Assembly: GCF_000799465.1 (NCBI RefSeq)
Contig: NZ_JUGU01000001.1
Location: forward strand, 248,001 to 312,000
DNA: 64,000 bases
Direction: 5' to 3'
DNA from: Psychroserpens sp. Hel_I_66
Lineage (GTDB): Bacteria > Bacteroidota > Bacteroidia > Flavobacteriales > Flavobacteriaceae
The translations under genes and the position numbers were made by a program. Below the pieces are notes generated by a model. The model did not search any database. It was not told the DNA's origin and was given only the letters and a program-made list of their open reading frames with translations. Shown piece after piece: positions 55,442 to 62,915 of this stretch (the stretch's first letter is position 1; each line of letters starts with the position of its first letter).

Positions 55442-55902
55442 TATTTAGTCTCCTCTACTTTAGAATCCAGTTGCATAGATTCAGAATTTATACAATAACG
55501 CAATCCGCTTGGTTCTGGACCATCAGGAAATACGTGACCCAAATGTGCATCACATGTATTGCACATCACTTCAACGCGAACCATCCCTAAAGACGAATCT
55601 TTATGGTATTTAATGGCATTATTTTTTATAGGTTGGGTAAAACTAGGCCAACCCGTTCCAGATTCAAATTTTATAGTCGAATCAAATAAAGGTGTGTCAC
55701 AACAAATACAGTTGTATTGGCCTTCATCATAAATACTACATAGTGCGCCACTGTGAGGTCTTTCTGTTCCTTTTTGACGTGTGATTCTAAATTGTTCTGG
55801 AGTTAATTGTTGACGCCATTCGGCATCGGTTTTTTCAACTTTGTGATCTGGCTCAGGATTTCCATTTACTGAGAAGTTGATAATGTCTTTCCAAGTTAAC
55901 AT
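55441..55902 (-). CDS. msrB: Peptide methionine sulfoxide reductase B
   Basis: The 153-residue enzyme reduces the R epimer. It has the zinc-binding CxxC pairs (YNCICCDTPLF and VMCNTCDAHLGHVF) and the active-site Cys in LRYCINSESM (about 134-143). It is the first gene of the msrB-msrA operon. No signal peptide is evident, so the protein is probably cytoplasmic. Confidence 0.96.
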   Translation of the reverse strand: MLTWKDIINFSVNGNPEPDHKVEKTDAEWRQQLTPEQFRITRQKGTERPHSGALCSIYDEGQYNCICCDTPLFDSTIKFESGTGWPSFTQPIKNNAIKYHKDSSLGMVRVEVMCNTCDAHLGHVFPDGPEPSGLRYCINSESMQLDSKVEETK

Positions 55903-56025
55903 ATGTGTTTTTCTTTCTGTTTTGTTAAATTTATTTTAATCTCTTTTAAGTCGTAAAATCTATTGTTTTATTACAAATAAAGTTACGGGATATTATATGG
56001 AGCATTCTTTATAAAATCATAAAAT

Positions 56026-56265
56026 TTAAGAAATTGCATGGTAGAGTTTTTCGCCAATAAGATAACCTAAGCTCAAAACTAGTGGATACCCAATGAACAG
56101 CCATAAATAGTCTATAATGTTAATTTGAATAAAAGCGTTCCAACCATTATTACTGAGCAATTCTATAAAATCATACCATGATTTTAATCCTACTTTCACA
56201 ATAACACCATTGGCGATTATGGCGATAATTAAAATACAAATCCCGATTATATATAGTTTGATCAT
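56026..56265 (-). CDS. Small membrane protein of unknown function
   Basis: The 79-residue protein starting MIKLYIIGICILIIAIIANGV has two membrane segments (about 2-25 and 45-72) and ends with a GYLIGEKLY segment. A start 66 bases upstream is possible but would add hydrophilic residues with no counterpart. It resembles small conserved membrane proteins of flavobacteria. It lies downstream of the SYLF gene and after its terminator. Confidence 0.65.
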   Translation of the reverse strand: MIKLYIIGICILIIAIIANGVIVKVGLKSWYDFIELLSNNGWNAFIQINIIDYLWLFIGYPLVLSLGYLIGEKLYHAIS

Positions 56266-56338
56266 AGATGTTGGTTTTGATCTGCTAATAAAGATAAACA
56301 TCACCAATTTTGAAGTAACGTTTATCTTCATAATAATT

Positions 56339-56366
56339 AAAGGATGGCGAATGCCATCCTTTTCTA
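56339..56366. terminator. Terminator of the SYLF gene
   Basis: AGGATGGC-GAAT-GCCATCCT with A and T runs lies between the minus-strand SYLF gene and the small membrane protein gene. Confidence 0.85.
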
Positions 56367-56383
56367 TAATTTTTCAAGTTCTT

Positions 56384-56914
56384 TTAGAAGCTTTCGTAAC
56401 TAAATTTTTGTCCGCCAACCGATGCTTCTGCCATCAATCCTGCTTTTGGGAGTGCAATTACTGCAACTCCATTTTTATATTTTGCTTTTTTTGCTTTTCC
56501 AGATTCTAGAACAACTGCAGAAACTCCAGCGTCAAATTCAAAATCACCATCCTTAAATTTTGCCAAAGCAGTTTCATCCTCAAAAAATATGACCTCAATT
56601 ATTGCTTGTCCGCCAGCTTGTAAGCCAATGTTCAGTTTTTTTAATTTTGCCATCCCTTGTGCGACACCGTCCTCATAAAGCACACCATTACCTGCAGCAG
56701 CCCCAATTATTAAACCACCCTTACCAACGTTTGGGAAAATAACATAACCTGCAGAATTATCAAATAAGTCCTGCATGGCGCTGTTAGCGTCCAGGATTTT
56801 CATTTTAGCGTTTTCTGCATCGCTCATTATTTTCTTGTCGTCCTCGTTTTGTGCTATACCATTACTCGCAAAAAGCAATGTCGCAACTATTAAAAATGTT
56901 TTTAAAGTTTTCAT
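56384..56914 (-). CDS. Lipid-binding SYLF domain protein
   Basis: The 176-residue protein has a signal peptide (about residues 1-21) and a SYLF (YSC84-like) domain, with AGYVIFPNVGKGGLIIGAA (about 54-72), LYEDGVAQGMAKLKK and FDAGVSAVVLESG. SYLF domains bind phosphoinositides in eukaryotes, and in bacteria are secreted or periplasmic proteins of unclear role. It is a single minus-strand gene and its terminator follows. Confidence 0.88.
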   Translation of the reverse strand: MKTLKTFLIVATLLFASNGIAQNEDDKKIMSDAENAKMKILDANSAMQDLFDNSAGYVIFPNVGKGGLIIGAAAGNGVLYEDGVAQGMAKLKKLNIGLQAGGQAIIEVIFFEDETALAKFKDGDFEFDAGVSAVVLESGKAKKAKYKNGVAVIALPKAGLMAEASVGGQKFSYESF

Positions 56915-57156
56915 GTTATTTGTTATTGTTTAAATTTAATACTTAAAACTACTCATCATTTGATAGAAAGGCTGTCACAATCACATTTAAAACTAACGTA
57001 TTTGCTAATTTAACTGTTCATTAACAGTACATTGGGTGTGGATTTTGTTTTTAGCCAATTGAAAATTTATTGCATAGGCTCTAAAAAAAAACAAATCTTG
57101 TAAAACATCGATTCTATAATTTCGTTCGTATATAAATTGAATCAATCAAAACTGTT

Positions 57157-59472
57157 ATGAAAATCAATTTCAAGTCCAAGTGGCTTAAACGATTATTATA
57201 TTTTTTTTCCTTCGGAATTTTATCAGTGTTCCTTTTTTACATATCGGTTTATATCGGTCTTTGGGGTGCATTGCCTTCCGAAGAAAATCTAAAGGACATT
57301 AAACAAGCTGAAGCGTCACTTCTTTTAGATGCTGAAAGTGAACTCCTCGGTAAATACTTTATTTTTGATAGACAAGTTGTGAAGTATGAGGATTTGCCAA
57401 AACATTTGGTTGACGCCTTGGTTGCTACTGAAGATTCGCGCTTTTACGAACATAGCGGTGTCGATTACACAAGTTTGTTCCGTGTGTTTTTTAAGTCCAT
57501 TCTATTACAAGATAATTCTTCGGGAGGAGGGAGTACGATAAGCCAGCAACTCTCCAAAAATATCTACGGAAGAGAGCGTCACGGGTGGTTTACCATGCCT
57601 GTAAATAAGGTTAAGGAGATGATCATCGCTAAGCGTTTTGAGCGCATTTACTCTAAGCAAGACATCATAGCGTTGTATTTAAACACGGTTCCCTTTAGTG
57701 AAAATGTCTTCGGAATTGAAAGTGCTTCCCAGCGTTTTTTCAGTAAAAAAACAAGTGATTTAACATTAGAACAATCTGCAACTTTGGTTGGTACGCTTAA
57801 AGCTCCCCATGGTTATAATCCCAGATTATTTCCCGAGCGAAGCCAACTGCGACGCGATGTGGTTTTACAGCAAATGGAGAAATATGGCTATATCGACGAG
57901 GCAGTTAAAAAGACGTCCAGCGATATGCCTTTAGAAACAGATTATAAAAAATTCAGCTATACCGATGGTACTGCACCTTACTTTAGAGAGAAAATACGAT
58001 TAGAAGTAAAAACCTTGCTCGATAGTTTAAATACTGCAGACAAAACCACTTTTGATCTGTATAAAGACGGATTAAAAATACACACCACACTTGATATAAA
58101 CATGCAGCGCTATGCAGAAAATGCTATGAAAGAGCATATGAAAAAACTGCAAAAGCAATATGAGGATGCCTACGGAAAAAATGCACCTTGGTTAAAGAAC
58201 AACAACTTTATAGAGAAACAAATCAAGAGTTTAGCTTTATATAAAAAACTAAAAAAGAAAAATCTATCTGATAAAGAGATTATGGATAGCCTAAATGTGA
58301 AGACCAAGTTCACTGGTTTTTCCTGGGATGAAAACGCGGTTTTTGAAGGTTCGGTTTTAGATAGTTTAAAGCACAACTTAAAATTTCTAAATGCTGGTTT
58401 TGTTGCTGTAGATCCAAAAACGGGAGCGATTAAGGCCTATGTTGGAGGTATAGATTTTGAGCATTTTAAATATGACCACGTATCTGTTTCGAAACGCCAA
58501 GTTGGTTCTACATTTAAGCCTATTGTTTACACTACAGCTTTAGAGAACGGGATAGAACCTTGCACATATTATCCTGTAAAAGAAGTGACTTACACCAATC
58601 AAAAAAACTGGACACCAACCAATGGCGGAAAAGAAGAAACCGATAGACATCTCAATTATTCATTAGAAAAAGCGTTGAGCGAATCTGTAAATACCATTGC
58701 GGTAAAAGTGCTGGAAGACGTTGGGATCAAAACTGTAATAGATCAAGCTAGAAAAATGGGAATTACCTCAGATTTGCCAGAAGTGCCCTCTTTAGCCTTA
58801 GGTACTGCGGAAATGTCAATGCTAGAATTAATTGGCGCTTACACAAGTTTTGCAAATGACGGGAGAGTTTCAAAACCATTTTATATCACTAAAATAGAAG
58901 ATAAATTTGGGACGGTTATTTATGAAAGTAAAACCAAAGAAGCATTGCCTGAGGCTTTTTCTCAAGATACTCGACAATTAATGGTAGAAATGATGAAATC
59001 TACAATCAATGCGGGAACAGCAAAACGAATGCGTTCACAATATGGATTGAAAAATGATCTGGCAGGAAAAACGGGTACAACGCAGGACAATAAAGATGGT
59101 TGGTTTGTAGGTGTAAGCCCTAAACTTGTAATGCTGTCTTGGGTTGGTAACGATGATCATCGTATCGGTTTTAGCAACACTGGGATTGGTCAAGGTGCAA
59201 ATTCTGCATTGCCAACGGTGGCGCTGTTTTTAAAGCAAATGAATGCAGATAAAAAGTTTAATGACATAACCTCTGCTACTTTTGAGAAACCATCAGAAGA
59301 TGTTATAAACGCCTTAGCTTGTGAGACTGAAAAACGCGACGGTTTTCTAAAACGTTTATTCACAAAAGACCAAAAGGAACGTGAGTTTGATACGTCTTCC
59401 GAAGAAAAGGAAAAGAAAAATAAAAAAGGGTTATTTGGTTTCTTGAAGAAGAAAAATAAAAATGACGATTAA
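57157..59472 (+). CDS. mrcA: Penicillin-binding protein 1A, bifunctional
   Basis: The 771-residue enzyme has a short cytoplasmic N-terminus, one membrane anchor (about residues 13-33), a GT51 transglycosylase domain with EDSRFYEHSGVD and GGSTISQQLSKN, and a transpeptidase domain with SXXK in STFK, SVN and KTG (KTGTTQD). It polymerises and cross-links peptidoglycan in the periplasm. The C-terminal tail (after about 730) is Lys-rich and disordered, containing SSEEKEKKNKKG. Four TTCCGAAG octamers lie within it, including one in the codons of PSEEN and one in SSEEK (57276, 59397). It is a single gene. Confidence 0.96.
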   Translation: MKINFKSKWLKRLLYFFSFGILSVFLFYISVYIGLWGALPSEENLKDIKQAEASLLLDAESELLGKYFIFDRQVVKYEDLPKHLVDALVATEDSRFYEHSGVDYTSLFRVFFKSILLQDNSSGGGSTISQQLSKNIYGRERHGWFTMPVNKVKEMIIAKRFERIYSKQDIIALYLNTVPFSENVFGIESASQRFFSKKTSDLTLEQSATLVGTLKAPHGYNPRLFPERSQLRRDVVLQQMEKYGYIDEAVKKTSSDMPLETDYKKFSYTDGTAPYFREKIRLEVKTLLDSLNTADKTTFDLYKDGLKIHTTLDINMQRYAENAMKEHMKKLQKQYEDAYGKNAPWLKNNNFIEKQIKSLALYKKLKKKNLSDKEIMDSLNVKTKFTGFSWDENAVFEGSVLDSLKHNLKFLNAGFVAVDPKTGAIKAYVGGIDFEHFKYDHVSVSKRQVGSTFKPIVYTTALENGIEPCTYYPVKEVTYTNQKNWTPTNGGKEETDRHLNYSLEKALSESVNTIAVKVLEDVGIKTVIDQARKMGITSDLPEVPSLALGTAEMSMLELIGAYTSFANDGRVSKPFYITKIEDKFGTVIYESKTKEALPEAFSQDTRQLMVEMMKSTINAGTAKRMRSQYGLKNDLAGKTGTTQDNKDGWFVGVSPKLVMLSWVGNDDHRIGFSNTGIGQGANSALPTVALFLKQMNADKKFNDITSATFEKPSEDVINALACETEKRDGFLKRLFTKDQKEREFDTSSEEKEKKNKKGLFGFLKKKNKNDD

Positions 59473-59572
59473 CTGGAATTCTTTATTACATTTGCAACTT
59501 CAAAAAAATATATTATTAACTCACGCTCAATAACCTTGAGAAAAAGGAATTGAGTACAGACCCCAAAACTTT

Positions 59573-60055
59573 ATGAAAAATTTTAAATTTAACTTGCTAG
59601 CGTTATTAGTGATTTTTAGCATCGGCGTTACATCTTGTAGTTCTGACGATGATGCTGGAACTGTAGATTCTGATACGTTTATTAGAATCACAATTGATGG
59701 AACAGAGTATAACTTTACAAATATAGCAACAGCAGAGTCCTCAGTGGTAACTTTAAATGGAAATAATGGAGATGGAATATCCAATTCTGGAGATACCCAA
59801 GTAGCATTATGGTTTCCTGTAGATGCTGAAATTGGAACTTTTGATGTTGATGATACCTTTGAATCGACACATCAAGTATCATTTACATCAGATTCTTTAG
59901 GGTTTGGTTTTGATTTTGCTGAAAGTGGAACGATTACATTTACCCAAGTAACTGGAGAATACTTTGAAGGTACATTTACAGCTACAATAACTAACAGCGA
60001 TAGTGAAACAATTACTCTTGAGAACGGTTCTTTTAGAGGATTTACTATAGACTAG
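59573..60055 (+). CDS. Putative lipoprotein of unknown function
   Basis: The 160-residue protein has a lipoprotein signal ending in VTSC (Cys about residue 22) followed by SSDDDAG and a beta-rich region (FIRITIDGTEYNFTN...). It resembles small surface-attached proteins of Bacteroidota without a named domain. The SSDDD motif after Cys fits the surface-export signal of Bacteroidota lipoproteins. A -7-like TACATTTG is at 59487-59494. A terminator follows. Confidence 0.75.
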   Translation: MKNFKFNLLALLVIFSIGVTSCSSDDDAGTVDSDTFIRITIDGTEYNFTNIATAESSVVTLNGNNGDGISNSGDTQVALWFPVDAEIGTFDVDDTFESTHQVSFTSDSLGFGFDFAESGTITFTQVTGEYFEGTFTATITNSDSETITLENGSFRGFTID

Positions 60056-60099
60056 ACAGATAATACGACATTTTAAACTGTGTCGTAATTGAGTATATT

Positions 60100-60135
60100 A
60101 AAAGGGCAATTCCTAATTTGGGAATTGCCCTTTTT
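60100..60135. terminator. Terminator after the lipoprotein gene
   Basis: AAGGGCAATTCC and GGAATTGCCCTT form a 12-bp stem followed by T-residues. A runs on the left allow termination in either direction. Confidence 0.9.
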
Positions 60136-60254
60136 CTTTATTGATCATTTAAATGGGATTATAATTCTTCAATTTTCCGAAGAAAAAGAAATCATTATCT
60201 AGCGAGAATTTTAAAAAAGCATTTAGTTGATACTAATTACTTAAAACGAGTTTC

Positions 60255-60389
60255 TCACTCTTCTTCCTTACTTCCTTTTTTATCGTACTCTGTGATTTTC
60301 TTGTCTTGCTTTTTATCTGATTTTGCAATGTCTTTTGCGTGAGGTATTGGATGCTTTCCAACGGTCTCTTCGTAATTTGGATCTTTCAT
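60255..60389 (-). CDS. Tiny hydrophilic protein, 44 residues
   Basis: The minus-strand frame from ATG at 60389 encodes 44 residues (MKDPNYEETVGKHPIPHAKD...) rich in Lys, Asp and Glu with no hydrophobic core, so it is predicted to be disordered. It starts 20 bases after the end of the similar ORF 60410-60562, and both use the same strand and codon style. Such small hydrophilic proteins are common in flavobacteria, sometimes as stress-related proteins, but I know of no assigned function. Confidence 0.6.
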   Translation of the reverse strand: MKDPNYEETVGKHPIPHAKDIAKSDKKQDKKITEYDKKGSKEEE

Positions 60390-60409
60390 AATATTATTTT
60401 TAAAGTTTA

Positions 60410-60562
60410 TTACTCTTCTGAATCTGTGAAGCTAGGGTCTACACCATCTTTGGTGGATTGATCTTTTTCGCTGTGTACTTTCTTGCTTCCGCGTGCGGTT
60501 TTGGTACTTGAATCGGGAATATCGCTTCCAGATGTTTTTTTATTGCTTTCGTCTTTTTCCAT
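60410..60562 (-). CDS. Tiny hydrophilic protein, 50 residues
   Basis: The frame from ATG at 60562 encodes 50 residues (MEKDESNKKTSGSDIPDSST...) very rich in Ser, Lys, Asp and Glu. It precedes the 44-residue ORF by 20 bases. The codon pattern is that of coding DNA in this genome, the frame is fully open and the composition resembles its neighbour and the 39820-39966 ORF. I infer a two-gene unit of disordered proteins of unknown function. Confidence 0.6.
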   Translation of the reverse strand: MEKDESNKKTSGSDIPDSSTKTARGSKKVHSEKDQSTKDGVDPSFTDSEE

Positions 60563-61009
60563 TTCTTTGATATTTAAATTAGAGAACTGAGTTTAATTGA
60601 CTGATTTTTGATACGTATATTTTTAAAGTTACGTTTATTAAGCTGATTTTTCTATAAAATATTGATGTAAACTCGTTTGAGTTACATTTTTTTAGAATAA
60701 AGCACAATCGAGAAAAGCTACTAGTTTTTTGTTCTTTTAATGAACACAATTTTAGGTTTTAGCCTTAAAACATAATTATATGCTTGTTTATAATAGTGTT
60801 TTATAAAGCATGAATGATTTACTAAATAGATTAAAATGAAGGTGAGCTTGATTTGTCTTCCGAAGAAAATGAAAGAAAAGAAAAAAAGGAGCATTTGGAT
60901 TTTTTAATGTGGAAAGACAAAGATTAACAAGTTGAGTTTTTAGATTGTATCTATTAATTTGTAATTTGGCTTCATCTAACCAATCGCAATACTTTCATTT
61001 TATTACTAA
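60563..61009. other. Intergenic region with a possible gene remnant
   Basis: This 447-base region precedes the TPR/DUF6377 gene. It contains the frame 60835-60927 that resembles the end of the PBP1A gene. I see no other ORF, tRNA or terminator. Confidence 0.5.
60835..60927 (+). pseudogene. Possible remnant of a PBP1A-like 3' end
   Basis: The frame reads GELDLSSEENERKEKKEHLD... to a stop at 60925-60927, against EFDTSSEEKEKKNKKG at the end of PBP1A. The DNA match is good over about 40 bases (TTGAT..GTCTTCCGAAGAAAA.GAAA). No start codon is present. The shared octamer TTCCGAAG may exaggerate the similarity. Confidence 0.3.
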
Positions 61010-62650
61010 TTGAAGAATTTGAAAAAAATCCTCTTTTTTATAACTTTATTAGTTTGCAGTGTTTTACACGCGCAATCCAGTTTGGATTCTCTTATTGGTG
61101 TACTTGAATTTAAGATGGATAAGAGAGCTGTTTTTGATCAAGAAAAAAAAATACGCATAAAAAATCTCGAAGCGCTTTTACTTTCTACAACAAATAGCCA
61201 AGAAAAATATAATATTCTAAGTGATATTATTGATGAATATAGATTTTATAGTTTTGATAAGGCTCTTGAGTATATTGAAAAAGCAATTGAGATTGCCGAA
61301 ACACTCGACAATAGTTTGTATTTAACCAAAACCAAACTTGAGTTAAGTTTGTTGTTAGTAGATTCAGGAAGGTATAAAGAGTCTATTGATGCTTTAAACG
61401 AGATTAATAGGGATTCTCTTCCAACTTCCCTGGAGAACGATTATTACATAGCTTATAAAGAGGGATATTCTGGTTTAGAATATAATACCACTGTTAAACG
61501 AGCTAAAATTCGCTATTCTAAATTATATGCAGCCTATCAAGATTCTTTATATTCTAGATTGGATGCAAAATCTGAAGAAGCTTTACGATTAAAGGAAAAA
61601 CAGTTAAGGGATTCCAGAAAACTAGATGAGGCTTTAAAAGTAAATTCCCAGCGCTTGAAGGATTTAAAAATTGGTGTTCGTGGTTTTTCATTAATCACAT
61701 TTGAGCGCTCATTATTGTATGAACTCAAAAATAATCCTGAAAAACAAAAAGAGTATTTAATTTTATCTGCTATATCAGATATAGAGGCCTCTGTAAAAGA
61801 TAATGCCTCAATTGGTAATTTGGCCAAAATAATGTTTGCTGAAGGAGATATTGATCGTGCACATGATTATATAAATTTTTCATTTGATGATGCCCAATAT
61901 TATAATTCCCAGATTCGTTTTGTGAATATTGCCAATAGTTTACCCATGATCACGAAAGCATATGAGGAAAGAAGTGAAATGCAAAAGGATAAACTTCAAA
62001 ATTCATTATTGTTTATAAGTGTACTGGCAGTATTTTTAACTATTGCAATTTATTTGGTGTTTAAGCAGTTGAAAAAATTATCAGTTGCCAGAAATAAATT
62101 AAAATCTGCCAATAAAAAACTGAATGAATTCAATTTAAAACTAAATGCATCTAATGAAGATTTAAAACGTCTTTATGAAGAACTTTCAGAATCTGATAAA
62201 GTGAAGGAACACTACATTGGCACATTCTTAAATCTATATTCAGAATACATCACAAAATTGGATGTCTATAGAAAACTAGTTAGAAAATATGTTAATGCAA
62301 ATCAAATGAATGCATTACTGGAGTTATCAAAATCAAAACAGTTTGTAGATGAAGAATTAGAAATATTCAATAAAAATTTTGATAGCTCCTTTTTGCATAT
62401 CTATCCAGATTTTGTAAAACGCGTCAATGAATTACTAAAACCTGACGAACAAATCATTTTAGAAGACTCGAGTGCACTTAATACAGAACTTAGAATATTG
62501 GCACTTATAAAATTGGGAATTACAAACAGTTCTAGAATAGCCAAGATTTTAAGATACTCAGTTAATACAATTTACAACTATCGCGCAGCTGTAAAAAGTG
62601 CTTCTAAAGACAAGCTTATCTTTGAGGATATGATAAAAAGTATTCAATAA
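61010..62650 (+). CDS. TPR and DUF6377 transcriptional regulator-like protein
   Basis: The 546-residue protein has a signal peptide (LKKILFFITLLVCSVLHAQ), TPR-like helices (about 40-290), one membrane segment (about 327-347), a coiled coil (about 350-400) and a C-terminal DUF6377 region with HYIGTFLNLYSEYITKLDVYR and a LuxR-like helix-turn-helix end (LIKLGITNSSRIAKILRYS). Such membrane-spanning regulators lie next to SusC/SusD genes. The start appears to be TTG at 61010: the signal peptide requires it and no ATG precedes. A SusC gene follows after 265 bases, which fits a regulatory relationship. Confidence 0.85.
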   Translation: MKNLKKILFFITLLVCSVLHAQSSLDSLIGVLEFKMDKRAVFDQEKKIRIKNLEALLLSTTNSQEKYNILSDIIDEYRFYSFDKALEYIEKAIEIAETLDNSLYLTKTKLELSLLLVDSGRYKESIDALNEINRDSLPTSLENDYYIAYKEGYSGLEYNTTVKRAKIRYSKLYAAYQDSLYSRLDAKSEEALRLKEKQLRDSRKLDEALKVNSQRLKDLKIGVRGFSLITFERSLLYELKNNPEKQKEYLILSAISDIEASVKDNASIGNLAKIMFAEGDIDRAHDYINFSFDDAQYYNSQIRFVNIANSLPMITKAYEERSEMQKDKLQNSLLFISVLAVFLTIAIYLVFKQLKKLSVARNKLKSANKKLNEFNLKLNASNEDLKRLYEELSESDKVKEHYIGTFLNLYSEYITKLDVYRKLVRKYVNANQMNALLELSKSKQFVDEELEIFNKNFDSSFLHIYPDFVKRVNELLKPDEQIILEDSSALNTELRILALIKLGITNSSRIAKILRYSVNTIYNYRAAVKSASKDKLIFEDMIKSIQ

Positions 62651-62915
62651 AATTTCATAATTAATTTTTTTTCTTCCAAAATATCCATTATCCATTAAAA
62701 TACCCATCTATTATTGTGTATTATTCATAAACAAAATCCACTTATTTGATTATAAGTGTTTTTTATAAATAATTGAATATTAGTAGGTTGTGCAATATTA
62801 TTTATTCTGAAATTCCACTTTTTTGTATAATAGTATTGTTATGAGCACTCAATGTGTGTAAATTGCTACAACGTTTTCGAAATACTAATTAACCAAAAAT
62901 GAAACGCTAATATCA

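Noticed and set aside
62831..62838. Promoter of the SusC gene at TAGTATTG
   Set aside because: It has one mismatch to the -7 consensus and no -33 element at a proper distance.
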